Positions 10,026-22,800 of a DNA stretch of 64,000 bases are shown here, piece after piece. Positions within the stretch are counted from its first letter, which is position 1. Every line of letters begins with the position of its first letter. The translations under genes were made by a program, and so were the position numbers. The notes beneath the pieces were generated by a model. The model made no database searches and had not been told where the DNA came from. It saw only the letters and a list, made by a program, of their open reading frames with translations. The stretch is from Phocoena phocoena (taxonomy: Eukaryota; Chordata; Mammalia; Artiodactyla; Phocoenidae): assembly GCF_963924675.1 (NCBI RefSeq), contig NC_089222.1, positions 112,979,316-113,043,315 on the forward strand, in the 5' to 3' direction.

Positions 10026-12879
10026 TTCATGAATATGTAGTTATTATTCATTCATATTTTAAGCCTTCCCCCTCATTATTATAAAGTTTGCTCAGTTCTG
10101 AGAATCACTGAAATATAGTGAAAAAGTAATTTGCCCTCTATATTAAGCAAATAAAATTGTCCCATTCCAGTGACTTTTATTTTTGCTCATTCATTTTTAA
10201 AGCATAATTAAACATTGTTCTAGTTTGGTCCAAACTTACATTTAAATATTCTCCAAACATATTTTGAAAGAGTATTTTACTATCTACGAAGTTCATAGCA
10301 GTTTAGTTTCCAATATCCAGAAAATACAGTTTGAGATGATGCATTGGAGCCCTACTTCTTTAAACTGAAGAGTGAAAAACAAAGAAATCAAGAAAAAGGC
10401 ATTAAGTCTATAATTAGTATTTACTGTGTAACATTTATTAGGGGTCATATCTGTAACTGAACAAATGAAGACAGAAAGCCATCCCATCCATTTAGCATAA
10501 GTGCATCCTCAAAAGTGAAAAAGAGCCGAATTGAGTATCTATGCTAACATATTGTGCACCCAGTATTACTAACAGCTCTATAAGAATAGATATAGTCCAA
10601 AGCAATTACAGACGAGTCTTAAGATTTCAAATATTAAAAGCATAGCTCTATTTTTATTCTAATATATGGCAAAGGTTTCAAAACAAAAGGACTCTAAACA
10701 ATGCCAGCCTCTGCGTTCATGATTAGCATTGTTCTCCATTGGGAGTAGAAAATATAATGCAGTCACACTTCAGGGCCCAGATGCTTTGCTGATACCAGTC
10801 CTCCCAGACCTGGTATCAGGTCTCATATGTACTTTAGTCTGTCATTCATGGGTGCCCCATGCACATATCTGGCAGTTTGCTTGCCCACTGCTTTGGCAGT
10901 TTTCCAGGCACAAATAAATACACTGCATTTCACAATTTCTATGGGCAATGCTTTCCAGATTCAGTTAAGTTACTCACCATGCCTATAAGCATTTAAAGAG
11001 GCATTATGACCATGGCAAATTGCATAGGCCAAAATAATTCTACCTAAAACCTATTAACCCAAAGATTTTAAATGGGATTACATAGGATTTTAGCAAATAA
11101 TTCATATCAACTACATGTTCATGAAGCATAAAGAAATTAGATGATCTTCTGTTATGACGTTCCTTAATTCTGGGAACCAAGAAGTCTGAAAACACAGTAA
11201 GAATAAATTTTGTTTAGGTTTTTAATTCTATTCTTTTGTTAGACCCCCTAAGCCATTTAGGAACACACTAAAAAACAGAGTAAACAAATAGCAACCTTAA
11301 AATAAGTAACTTATTTTTTCACTTCAAGTGTTGTGACTAAATATGTCCATGGACTTTTATTGAAGGCTGGCATTTCTTTTCAGGAATATATGTATTTGAG
11401 CATATCCTACTTTAAAATAGAGAAAAATAAAGCCTGTATGCAATATGTAAAATCCATCTTAAATCTGAGGGCCTATTGTGACCAATTTATTTTTCAAGAA
11501 AATCTTTAATTTTGCATTATAATGATACCTTAGTTAAGTACTAGCAAAACGTAACAAATAAAACAAGAATCATTGCAGTTAAAGTAAGTAATTGGATAAA
11601 AGAGGTATAGGTAAATAAGTTACAAATCCTAGAACCATTTAGAAAACCACAAAACATTCAACTCTGTCTTTTCCCAGGTGGTTTAGGGAATAAGCTATTA
11701 AGGGAATGCTTCATGTGCTGATCATTTCAAAATCACAGCACGCAAAGCACTGGCTATGCAGCTAGGGTATACAAAGTCCAATAAAAGTAAGATATTCTCC
11801 CCCAAATTAAGAGCTCACATTCTAGTGGTGAAGTGCATGTGCATCCCCTCACCCTACCTCCACATGCTACATTCATGAGGAGAACATGAAAAAAATATTT
11901 AAATAACACTATCCTAATTCAGAGGAGGGGGTACATAATACATATTAGAGGTAGCTGACTCTTTCAGTTTGGAAAACACTTCAATTGACCTTTTTATTGA
12001 ATAAGGTGTGCTCCCCTTTGCCCAACTCTCTACTGGGAATAGGATGGGAGTGTTTTCCACATACCTGCAAAGTGAACTGCATGAGTGATAAATTAGATAT
12101 TTCACTTTTCCCATGGCTGGTATAAGACACAAGGCTTTATGGGTAATCTGGGGAAAAGAGAGAATTAGAGTTGGGAGAAAGGATCTGGGGAGAGAGAGTA
12201 CGAAGATCAGATGCTTGACAGCATTTTGGGTTCAAGGAGGTACAGAGCAGGTGAGCAAAGTCTGATGGCAGAGACAACTGAGGAAGCTTTAAGAATGATA
12301 ATGTCTCATATTTATTTTTCAATCATTGTTTGTGCTTTTTGGAATATCTCTCTATTTCTCCCACACTTCAGAGAAGACATTAAACCCAACAGTCATGCAT
12401 TCGTGGTGCTTTGTAAAATTCAGGAAAAAGCATCTGGTGTAATGCAGAAGGAGTGAAGAGAGAGAACAGCAGCTGCAGGATTGGAGGGCAATGGGTAAGA
12501 CACATGTAAGAGATCTACATAAGACTTATGTTCTACATAAGACTTATGTTCTATGTAAGACTCAGGAACAGATATGAGATACTCCCTAAAAACACCCACA
12601 GGAGTTCACATTTGGATGAGGGCTGCTAGGGGACTGGTGCCAAAGTGAGCTACTACATGGTGAGAAGTTAGCAAAGCACAATTCCACAATTTCCGGAGCT
12701 CTAGACTTCTCACAATATGTGGAATGAGGGCTCAAGTTATTTTAATTCAAGAGACTATTGACATCTGGGACATTGCATTACATTAGCCCTGATAAGGGTT
12801 ATGACACAGGTACCAAGGACACTGAGGCAGCAGGAAAATCACAGATGTTTTACAGACAACCAGATCAGCAGTTACATCC
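10026..12879. other. Intergenic with an L2-like patch and a small tandem duplication
   Basis: Mostly AT-rich sequence without recognised features. About 11715-11835 resembles the L2 tail ('agagctcacattctagtgg'). At 12514-12549 the 18 bp unit 'tctacataagacttatgt' is repeated exactly in tandem, followed by a decayed third copy. Confidence 0.5.
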
Positions 12880-13045
12880 TATGTTTATAAGCCACGTGTT
12901 ATCCGGGAAGTGAACGAACCTCTCTGGGACATTTTTCACCTATTAAGTAAGATTAATAATGCCAACTCCTTTCGTTAGGTGTGTACAACAAATGTGTTTA
13001 AAGCACCTGGCATATCGTAGGCACAGAATAAATCTTAGTCCCTTT
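12880..13045 (+). mobile_element. MIR SINE relic
   Basis: The MIR core and 3' half can be followed: 'gaacgaacctctctgggac', a decayed 'cacctattaagtaagattaataatg' stretch, and 'cacctggcatatcgtaggca' before 'cagaataaatc'. Confidence 0.75.
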
Positions 13046-13079
13046 TCCTAATTGTCTTATCCATCCTACTCTCGGAGAA

Positions 13080-13220
13080 CTCTAGGAGTCAGAGACATTG
13101 ATTCCAGTTAGAGGTCAAAAAGTTTTTGTGAAAAAGATTGGTTTTGAATTGGATCTTGAAAAATAAGTATGTAGAGTACTTTCAGAGATGGATTTACTAG
13201 GGGAACATCGTATAATTACA
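13080..13220 (+). mobile_element. Possible L2 relic
   Basis: 'tggatcttgaaaaataagta' and the sequence around it resemble an L2 internal stretch. Weak. Confidence 0.35.
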
Positions 13221-13315
13221 AGGAAATGTAATAGTGTATGTATGTGTGTCCATAAATGAAAGAAAAGTTCATAGAAGAGAAAGTAGGGAAGTGTAAATAG
13301 AATTGAGATTTCTGA

Positions 13316-13742
13316 TGTGCAGTAGGCAGGTTTTTGGCCCCCATGATCTTTGCCCACTGGCCTTATGCCTGAAAATATCTTACTTTATATGGCAAGGAAG
13401 GGGAAGGCAGAAGAGTTTCTCAGCAAAGGGCATTGAGAACAAGACTTCAGCCACATTTACTGACTTTGAAGGTGGAGGAAGCAAGCCATAAGCCAAAGAA
13501 TGCATGCAGTTTCTAGAAGCTGGAAACATCCCTCAGCTCAGAGCCAGCAAGGAAATGGGGCCTTAGTCCTACAACCACTTTTGCCCTAGAGATTCCAAGG
13601 AATCAAATGCATGCAATTTGCTGACACTGGTTTTAAACAGAATGCTTAGAACAGCACATAACTCTTCAGCCAGGACTATAAAAGACTGTAGTTTTAAGCC
13701 AATATGTTTGTAGTCGTTTGTTATGTCAGCAATAGAAAGACA
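13316..13742 (+). mobile_element. MLT1 (MaLR) solo LTR
   Basis: A roughly 430 bp LTR opening near 'tgtgcagtaggcagg'. It has an internal 'tgcagtttctagaagctgg' and the typical MLT1 ending ('gttttaagccaatatgtttg', 'tttgttatgtcagcaatag'). MaLR LTRs derive from ERVL-related retroelements. No internal region is attached, so it is a solo LTR. Confidence 0.8.
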
Positions 13743-14007
13743 ATAAATGATGTGGGTTGGGGGGACAACAGCATTGAATGAGACAGAGATGTTGAATGCA
13801 AATGGTATCCCAGTGCTAGTTGAAGGTGCGAGAATTATTACCTTGCATGGCAATGCCCTTTTGTCTCTCCACCCTCACACACAAATATTTACTTAGAAAA
13901 ACTTAGGTAATATTTTATGGAAGCAGATAGAGAGGAATTAAGCAAATTCCAGTGACAGTTTCTGGTTAAATAGTTTGGATGAGCTCACAACATGATATTC
14001 ATTACAT

Positions 14008-14725
14008 CAGTGATCCCCAACCTTATTGGCACCACGGAAATTGGTGGAAGACAATTTTTCCATGGACCAGGGAAGGGGGGTGGTGGTTTCGGGATGATTC
14101 AAGTGCATTACATTTATTGTGTACCTTATTTTTATTATTATTACATTGCAATATATAATGAAATAATTATACAACTCACCATAATGCAGAATCAGGAGCC
14201 CTGAGCTTGTTTTCCTGCAACTAGATGGTCCCATCTGGTGGTGATGGGAGACAGTGACACCTGAAGTGTGTTGTTTATGTGCAGTCTACTCTGTAAGATG
14301 CAGCTTAATTGTCCCTCGTCACTCACTGATAGGGTTTTGTTATGATTCTGCAAGCAGTTGAGTTATCATGGTCTCTGTGCAGTCAAACCTCTCTGCTAAT
14401 GATAATCTGTATTTGAAGCCGCTCCCCAGCGCTAGCCTCACCACCTCAGCTCCACCTCAGGTCATCAGGCATTAGATTCTCATAAGGAACATGCAACCTA
14501 GATCACTCACATGCACAGTTCACAATAGGGTTCGCACTCCTATGAGAATCTAATGCCACAGATGATCCAACAGGAGGCGGAGCTCAGGCAGTAATGCGAG
14601 CGATGGGGAGCGGCTGTAAATACAGATGAAGCTTCACTCACTCACCCGCCACTCTCCTCCTACTCTGCAGCCCGATTCCTCACAGGCCACGGACTGGTAC
14701 TGGTCCGTGGCCTGAGGGACCCCTG
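14008..14725 (-). mobile_element. Non-autonomous hAT-type DNA transposon (MER30-like)
   Basis: Ends are inverted: 'cagtgatccccaacc' on the left and, on the other strand, 'caggggtccctcagg' on the right. The flanking 8 bp, 'cattacat' (14000-14007) and 'aattagat' (14726-14733), agree at six positions, as expected for a decayed hAT duplication. Internal complementary pairs include 'ggcattagattctcat' with 'atgagaatctaatgcc', and the two 'gagcggct' segments. No transposase ORF is present, so it depended on an autonomous relative. The strand assignment follows my memory of the family orientation. Confidence 0.75.
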
Positions 14726-14733
14726 AATTAGAT

Positions 14734-15794
14734 GGTGTAAGAGTAAAGACAACAAAATATCCCAGGTATAACATAATGTATTACAAAAAAAGGTCAAGAG
14801 GCTGATATTGTATAAAAATGCTAGAAATCTAGTGAGATTCATTAAGAAAAGAGTCCTACAAAGACATGTTTGCATTTACTTTTCTTCCTTAATAGAAACT
14901 GGCTTTTTTGCATTGATAATGAAGAAGGAAATTGTTCTATGCTAAAACTCCCACAGAACTTCCACTCTTAGTGATATGTTCTTTTGAAATTCATATTGTC
15001 CTGGTGTTGCAATGTATACAGATATTTTCATCACAATAAAGATATATATTTAAATTTCAAAACCAAAATATTTATAATTATTATGTAAAACCAGTGAGAT
15101 CTTTGAAAAGATTCCTACTTCTTTCTTAAGTGTTCAGTGATTTTCTTGAAGACAATTCTTCTAGCCAGCACTCTGCCTTTTTTGATATTAATGTTTCTAA
15201 CTATTCTAAGGTGATTTGAGAATGGGTTACAAAGATTTGATCTAATGAATCAAGTGAATGAAAACCATAGCAATTTCTAGGTACCACAGGGTCTGAAATT
15301 CATTTTTTCCCTTTTAGTATAAATCAATTTTTGACAGAAAATTATTCGGATGTGGTTTCTTTTAGATTAGTGAATCAATGATGCAAAAAAGGTCAAATAC
15401 ACAGGTTTGCTCCAACTTATATATATTTTTTAGATTAGTTAGAACTTTTCTCATTTCTATTTGTTTTTCTTTATAACACTGGATGACATAAAGCAGCTAA
15501 ACTGTCCTGTACCTTCCAGAATCATAGCTAGATTCTAATGTCATGGACATGATCATAGGAATGGAAACAGGTCAAGTTGTAGCAGGAACCCAGTTGAGTT
15601 TCCATGGGATTAGCTTAATAACATTTCATCCTTTAACTACTTTCTTCAGTGTCAAAGAGATTGATTTCCCCTCTGAGTTCTCCAACAGCTTTTTGTCTTA
15701 TTCTGATCCTTCTTTATCTAAATGTATTCATTTAAACATCTCTTAAAGAAGGACGGCTTATAAAGTGCTCCTCTGCTTGCTTCCCTTTCCCTCT
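14734..15794. other. Intergenic, nothing recognised
   Basis: AT-rich sequence without a recognised gene or repeat. Confidence 0.5.
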
Positions 15795-16420
15795 ACCCCA
15801 GTCAAGTTCTGTCCTTTCCATCTTATTACCATTTTGTTAGTTCATCATTTCTCTCCTGTATTGTAAAACTTGTCTCTTTCTGCTTTGTTTCAATAGCATG
15901 ACCCTAGATTCCCTTCTGTCACTACAGTGACCTTTCTAAGATCCAAATCTATATTATAAAACCCCATACATCCTAAATTAAATCCTGACTCCTTGTGTGG
16001 CATACAAGGATACTTGTAATCTTGTTTTTGCTTTTGTTTTTCATCTCTTTTTTGTCTCAATACACCCAGAGAAACTCTAAATCTGTGCCCCTTGAGATCT
16101 AGTCATATCAACTACTTAAAAGTCTCCAAAGGGAACAAGGTTTTCCTGGCCCTCTCTGCATTTGAAGAAATCTATTTTTTCTGCTCACCAAATTAACCTT
16201 TCCTTTCTCTTAATTTACATAAATCTTATTCTCATTCTTAAAAATATATATATATATATATAGCCTAATTGTTACCATTTCTGGAAAGTCATTCCTGGGT
16301 TCTCCTCTGTGTACTCAAGGTCCCCTTTGCTTTTATTGCTTTTAGCACATATCAGATTTCATTTTAATAGAAAAAATGTTCCCCATTACACTTTCCTGAG
16401 GAAAATTATCTTTTCTCAAT
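15795..16420 (+). mobile_element. L2 LINE 3' relic
   Basis: Long, diverged similarity to the L2 3' region: the 'tgtggcatacaaggatac' stretch, 'cacccagagaaactc', and the 'cattcctgggttctcc' segment in the expected order. A short (TA)n run at 16245-16261 interrupts it. Confidence 0.6.
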
Positions 16421-17264
16421 TTTGAGTAGAGGTTCTGAAAGACTAGTAATTAAATAAATGAATTAGTCAATGAATTGACAAAATTAATTAAAAGTTTGAC
16501 TTTGTGTTTTGCCAAAGGCTGATATGAGACACGACCTTATATAGTGCAGGTCTAAAACCCTTGTAAAGTGTTCTATATATAATTATGTATATATCTTTCT
16601 CCCTATCGAAAGCCATTACATACTAGTTTTGTCATATTCCCTTATATAAGAAAAGAACAAAAAAGGGCAAAGAGGTATAAATTCCACAATATTCTTTCTT
16701 TAATCGGATATTAGGGAATTTAGAGCTGATTTGCTATTATTCTTCAGTCAGCTCTTTTTAGCTAGGTGTTTGTGGTGTAAAGATAAATAAAAAATGAGCC
16801 TTTTCTTAGGAAACTCATTCTATCAGCCAACTCCAAGATTAATATCCCAAAACCACTTTCAAAATATCCTCATCTGGAAAATAGCATGATGGTACATAAC
16901 TGAGGGATGTCAAGAAGTTAAATAAAATGTTTATAAAAAAAGTATAGTGTGTGCCTCAAAGGACATTTTTTATGTTGGTTACATGTATATTATTTTTCTT
17001 ATTAATTTTAAAAATTTTGTTTCTGTGTTAAGGGTATTGATTTTTAATGTAAACCACCTAAAATATCATTTTTTAAAATAAGTAAATTATAAATAAATTC
17101 ATCATAAATTGTTAATAAATTTACATGATGCTATTAGGACACTTAGGACTACTAAATATCTAGTACAGGCTAATTATCTGAAACAGTAAAAATATTTTTC
17201 AAATAAAAGAATAATAAAAATAAGAGAAATTTTCCATTTCTGTTATCACCTCCTTATCTCTGCA
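16421..17264. other. Intergenic, AT-rich
   Basis: Very AT-rich sequence with no recognised element. Confidence 0.5.
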
Positions 17265-17880
17265 TGTTATCATTTTTCCTTGGCTTACTAAATCACCTAC
17301 TAATTGGTCCCCAGTTTCACTCCCTTCCTGTCCGTCTTCCATTTCGCCATCTGATTGATCTTTCTAAAGTATGGACATGATATTGACAACCCTTTCTTTA
17401 AAATCACATATGGTTTTCTGTTACAGATAGCATGATGCCCCAGCTCCTAAGCATAGCTTTAGCACTCCTTAGTCATCTGGTTTCTGCCTACCAGCTGGAC
17501 TCTCACCTCTGCCAGTCCCCTCTCAGCCCCTGATGATTTTAAACAATTTGCAATCTCAAAATTTAGCAGGACATTTTAGCCTTGGCCTCCATACATGGGA
17601 TTCCTTTTTCCTGAAGACTCCTCTCTTTATCCCCACCCACACAGATTATCATTGCCTACCTGTCAATCTCCTACTCTTTCAAGCCATATCTCAAGTATTA
17701 TCATTCAGTATCTTCTTCTCTAATCTCCAAAAAGAATTAGGTGTTCACTCCTCTACACTAATGTCTCCTATCTCATGCCTTGTAACATTGTTTCTACAGC
17801 TTCAAGCTTTTTTTTTTTTTAATCCACTTCTGATGCTAAGCAATGAGCTGCTTCAAGAACATTTTCCAGGTTTATCATAA
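17265..17880 (+). mobile_element. L2 LINE 3' relic
   Basis: Same orientation and region as the copy at 15795. L2-like landmarks include 'ttgatctttctaaagta', 'cctaccagctggactc' and 'gccatatctcaagtattatc'. These segments follow the L2 order. Confidence 0.65.
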
Positions 17881-18509
17881 TATAAGGAGGAATAACATAG
17901 ACTTTGGCACTGTGCCCATCAATTTATTGCATAAGAGCATAAAAGAATAAGTACTTAAATAGCAGAGTCAATCAGAACTATTAGAAAAATCACAAGGTAA
18001 AAGAGAAATGGATTGCAATTCTAAATTGGTCATAACTGCATATCTTTATGAAATAAGTTGAGTTAAAATTTTTCATCATTTCCCTGTCCTATACAGTGAG
18101 TTCCCCTAAAGCAGTCTCTTTTAAGAATATACATATATTAGTAGAATATTATACAACATTTATTAGAATTTTTATTTTTATGAGGTAGTATAATGGTGTT
18201 TAAGATTTAAATACATGTATACTTATTATATATATATTATTCATATATATACATATTTTTGTGTATAAAACAAGAGACAAAAAATATTATTCTAAGGAAA
18301 TTCTGTAGCATTCAGTTACAATAAAACATTTTTTTATAAAACAAGAATAATTAGATTGTATAAATTTGAATGTTATGAAATTTTATGAGTGATAAAAGCA
18401 CAAAGGATTAAGGAATAGCTACAAATAAAATTAATAAAAATATCATTTCAAAAATATGAATCAAGCTTTGGCAAAAATATATTTTTAAAATACAGTGAAA
18501 AAGCTTTGT
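17881..18509. other. Intergenic, AT-rich
   Basis: Highly AT-rich, with TA-rich patches near 18220-18260. Nothing recognised. Confidence 0.5.
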
Positions 18510-19443
18510 TGAATTCATTTGTTTCATTTTTTAGATTCCACATATAAGTGATAACGCAATATTTGTCTTTCTCTGTCTGACTTATTTGAGTAAGCATAAT
18601 GCCCCCTAGATCCATTCATGTTGTTGCAAATGCCAAAATTTTATTTTTTTTTATGGCCGAGTAACATTCCATTGTATATGTGTACCACATCCTTATCCAT
18701 TCGTCTGTTGATGGACACTTAGGTTGTTTCCATATCTTGGCTATTGTAAATAGTATTGCTATAAACATTGGGATGCATGTATCTTTTCAAATTAGTGTTT
18801 TTGTTTTCTTCAGATAAATACCCAGGAGTGGAATTGCTGGGTCATATGTAGTTTTATTTTTAGTTTTTTGAGAAACCTCCATACTGTTTTCCATAGTGGT
18901 TGCACAAATTTTCATTCCCACCAAAAGTGTACAAAGGTTTCCTTTTCTCCACATCCTCACCAACATTTGTTATTTGTGTTCTTTTTTGATGATACCCATT
19001 CTGACAGGTGTGAGGTGATATCTCATGGTTTTAATTTGCATTTCTTTGAAGAGTAATGATGTTGAGCATCTTTTCATGTGTCTGTTGGCCACCAGTGTGT
19101 CTTCTTTGGAAAAATTTCTATTTAGATCTTCTGCCCATAAAACAAATAAATATATATAACACAACAGAAACAGATTCACAGATATAGAGAACAAGAACAC
19201 AAATATAATGGTCACCAGTACGGAGAGGAAAGGGGGAAAGGGCAAATTAAGGGTAGATGATTAAGAGGTACAAACTACTATGTATAAATAAAGTTTAAAA
19301 CCTGCAAGTATATATTGTACAATGCATAGAATACAATCAATATTTTACAATAACTTTAAATGGATTATAATCTATAAAATATTGAATCACTGTATTGTAA
19401 CATGAAAGTAATATAATATTGCAAGTCAATTATAATTCAATTT
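18510..19443. mobile_element. 5'-inverted (twin-primed) L1 3' end
   Basis: 18510-19138 is the L1 ORF2 C-terminal/3' region on the minus strand. At about 19139 the orientation flips, and 19139-19443 continues on the plus strand with the L1 3' UTR, starting just where the inverted part stops in the element. That arrangement is the signature of twin priming in one insertion. The flanking 'aaaaagc' (18498-18504 and 19444-19450) may be the target duplication, but it is low complexity. Confidence 0.85.
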
Positions 19444-19508
19444 AAAAAGCCTATGTAACATTTCCCAAGTAAATACGCACACATTATTAAGTAAATGTTA
19501 CATAATAA

Positions 19509-19903
19509 TGTTATAGCTGAATCATGCCCCCTCCCAATTCATATATTGATCTCCCAACACCTCATAATATGACTGTGTTTGGAGACAGAGCCTTTAAAGA
19601 GGCGATTAATTTAAATTTAGGCCATTAGAGTAGGCTCTAGTCCATTCAATTGTGTCTTTTTAAGAAGAGGAAATTTGAATATACAAAGAGACACCAAGAA
19701 TCCAAGTGCACAAAGATCATTGAGTTCACAGTGAGAAGATGGCCGTCTAAAAGCCAAGGATCAAGGACTCAGAAGAAACCAAAGCTGCATACACTTTGAT
19801 CTTGGACTTCTATGGATTCAGAATTTTGAAAAAGAAATAATTTTTTTGTTTAAGCCACCTAGGTTGTAGTATTTTGTTATGGCAGTTCTAGCAAACTAAT
19901 ACA
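19509..19903 (+). mobile_element. MLT1A-like (MaLR) solo LTR
   Basis: An LTR of about 395 bp starting 'tgttatagctgaatcatgcc', with 'atatgactgtgtttggagac' inside and ending 'taagccacctaggttgtag' then 'agcaaactaataca'. It matches the MLT1A consensus layout. The copy at 21990 belongs to the same family and has the same orientation. Confidence 0.75.
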
Positions 19904-21659
19904 CATATTGATTAGGCAAAAAACCACAATGAATACATACAGAATTGCTCCTTGTTCATTATCAAGGTGATAATTGATATTCCCCAGCACATACAAAGAG
20001 AGGTAAACAGACCTGAGCAGCTAAACTGAATTTTTTCACTATTTAACAAAAAATTTACAGCTTATGTTATTAAATAGCAAAAGGGAAAAAAATCTAATAT
20101 TTAATCTCTAAAACCTCATATATACCATTATTATTTATTATTAAAGGGAAGACATAAAAGTTACAATCATAGAAGTAAAAGTGAGAATTTAAGAATGAAA
20201 AAATAAAAAATATATACTATTTATAAAATTAAATATTAGTTAGCTTTATTGAAGATATTCTAGTTTGACACTCATTACCTGGGAGGCAGTATTTCCAGAA
20301 ATGGGCCTTTATGTATAATTTAAGCTTATAGGCAATATCTCTTTAGTGTATTCAATAGAATACAAAGGTTCTTCCTTATTACATTAGTATTTAAAAACCC
20401 AATTGTAATGAAAGAGAAATTGCCAGAGTGAAATAAGTATTATTGATTTTATAAAAATTATTTTTTTACTAAATAATATAAGCATGTGAGAAATTCTTAG
20501 AGGCAGTGGTGGAAGAGCTTTGATATGACATTTCACTTTATGACTTATCTGTAGGCAAAAGTGGGAATTTACAAATACAGTACACAGAAAGTTAAATGTA
20601 GGATTATTTCAATAATGTAGCATCAAGTTTTGTTAGTAAACTTCATTTGTAAATGTTTCATAGGTCAAATTTTAAATATGAAAAGTGTCTTGAAAAATAT
20701 TTTATTGCTAGACTTACTTAACATTTTTAAAATGTAAACTTGAGGCTAGATTTTAAGGATGATTGGAATAAGAGTGAGAGTCAAAGAGAATGAACATCTC
20801 CAGGGTTCTTAAAGTGAATAACAGAATGAATCAAAATGGATAATATCAAAGGGAATGACAGATTGAAAGGGGAAGATTTCAAACTGAATGCTGAAACAAA
20901 AGCAAGACTGCTGAAGACATAATTCTGTAGTTGACAAAGAATCAAGTTGGACAGTTTGTTATACTAAGATTGTATAATTTCCTTCTTTATGAGAATTTTG
21001 TATTTACTTTTTATTTATTATTATTATTTTTGTATTTACTTTTTATTTTAACACAGTTGTCTTAAACTTTTGCTTCTTGTCATGCTGGAGAGACAGGGAC
21101 CTGAATTACCCTCAAACAACAACCAACTATAATACTGGAGAAATTATAAAAATTAATTGTTTTCAGATGTTGACAAGAATCAGTGAAGATCTGTGATTTC
21201 TGTGCAAAAGGAAACATACAGGGTGAGCTCTACAAAGTTATCCAAGTTTTCTACCTGGGAGAATATTCCAGACCACCATGATAAATCTCCTGTAGGGTCT
21301 TTCTGAATTAAGGACCTAAAGATCAGAGTTTAAGAAAGTCAGGCAACTGGGAATTGCAGGACAGGGTTCCTGAGAGAAGAGATCTATACAGAAAAAGAGC
21401 CCCCCAAACTTATATTGGCTTTACCTTCAGTCTTTGCTAAATGCAGCTTGCTGAAGATCCGCATGTGTAGGGAGAAACTCCATGAGGCCAGACAAGAAAT
21501 GGCCAACATTACTTCCAAGCTAAACAATTCTGTGATATCAGATAAGACAGATTTTTGACCTCCAATTAGCAAGAATAGAGTCATCTTTAATGATATGGGT
21601 AATTCAGTAGAAACTTCAAAAAGACTTCACCTTTGTAATACATCTAAACCTTCCCTAGA
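19904..21659. other. Intergenic, nothing recognised
   Basis: AT-rich. The only structure seen is a direct repeat of 'tgtatttactttttattt' near 20998 and 21031. No coding potential recognised. Confidence 0.5.
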
Positions 21660-21989
21660 TTTAAGGCTACTCTAGACCAAATTACAGCACTGGTTAGTAG
21701 TTTAAAAAAAGAGATAAAGTTGATACTCAAGTAAGTTAACTGTTAAAACAAAGCACAGTGATCTTTTAAAGGTAGAAAATAAAATCCAGATTCTCAACGT
21801 AACAATACCCAGCCTCCAATCAAAATTATTTGGCATGTCAAGAAGGAGGAAAGTGTGACCCAAAGTCCAGAAGAAAGTCAGTTAAAAGAAAATAGAACAA
21901 GAAGTTATATATATATAGATGACTGAAGAGATAACATCGTTTTAAACTATTATTAATGTACTCAAAATATTCAATGATTAAAAGTAAAA
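21660..21989 (+). mobile_element. L1M 5' fragment (old L1)
   Basis: The motif 'cagcctccaatcaaaatta' and the following 'ggcatgtcaagaaggagg' with 'gtgacccaaagtcc' recall the 5' region of old mammalian L1M elements. Moderately diverged; it ends where the next LTR begins. Confidence 0.55.
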
Positions 21990-22372
21990 TGATATATGGA
22001 CTGAATTGTGTTTCCTCAAAACTGGGCTTGAGCTCTAAAACCCAGATATTACTGTAGTTGGAGAGAGAGGCTTTAAGGAAGTAAAGTTAAAGGTCAGAAG
22101 GATGGGGTCATAAAGGTGAGGTGAATAGGACTGGTGTCCTTATAAGAAGAGGAGGAGACATCAGGGGTGCAGAGCATAGAGGAACGGCCCTGTGTGTACA
22201 CAGCAAGAAGACAGCAGTCTGCAAGCCAGGGGAAGAATCTTCACCAGAAACCAACCCTGCTGACATCTTGATTGTGAGATTCTAGCCTTGAGAACTGTGA
22301 GAAAATAAATTCATGTTGTTTAAACCACGCAGTCTGGGTATTTTGTTATGGTAGCCTTATCAGACCAACACA
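21990..22372 (+). mobile_element. MLT1A-like (MaLR) solo LTR
   Basis: It begins near 'tgatatatggactgaattg', contains 'ggactggtgtccttataag', 'accaaccctgctgacatctt' and 'gagaactgtgagaaaataaa', and ends with 'attttgttatggtagcc' then 'accaacaca'. Same family and strand as 19509-19903. Confidence 0.78.
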
Positions 22373-22383
22373 AATGAGTACAA

Positions 22384-22800
22384 GGATGTTGTTTGCATGC
22401 AGAATATTTGAAGATTTTCCAAGTTTCTACATGTTGCTGATCTCTAATTTAATTGCCTCTGATAAGAAAACATACTCTTTGTGAATGCAGTTGTTCTAAA
22501 TGTGTTGGGATATCTTTTGTGTCCAGTATATATTTTCTTTTGGTGAATGTTGCTTGAACACAACAAAATGCATGTTTTGGTGGTGTAATCTAGAGTATAC
22601 AGTGTAAGTCAATTAGGCCAGGTTGGTTGATAATACTACTCAAAATTTTTGTGCCTTTACTGAGTTTCTCTTCACTTGTCCACATATTAATGTGGTAGTG
22701 GTTTTGGAATCTCCAAATTATATATTTGCCTATTTTCCTTTCAGCTTGTTAATTTTTACACTGCTTATTTTGAAACTCTCTTATGGATGCATACACAAGT
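22384..22800 (-). mobile_element. Old L1M fragment, ORF2 endonuclease region
   Basis: Read on the minus strand, this matches the endonuclease end of an old L1 ORF2 ('aacattcaccaaaagaaaat' and its surroundings). It meets a plus-strand L1M fragment at about 22800, suggesting an old 5' inversion. Confidence 0.55.

Noticed and set aside
12514..12549. Functional tandem binding sites
   Set aside because: A single 18 bp duplication with a decayed third copy; replication slippage is sufficient.
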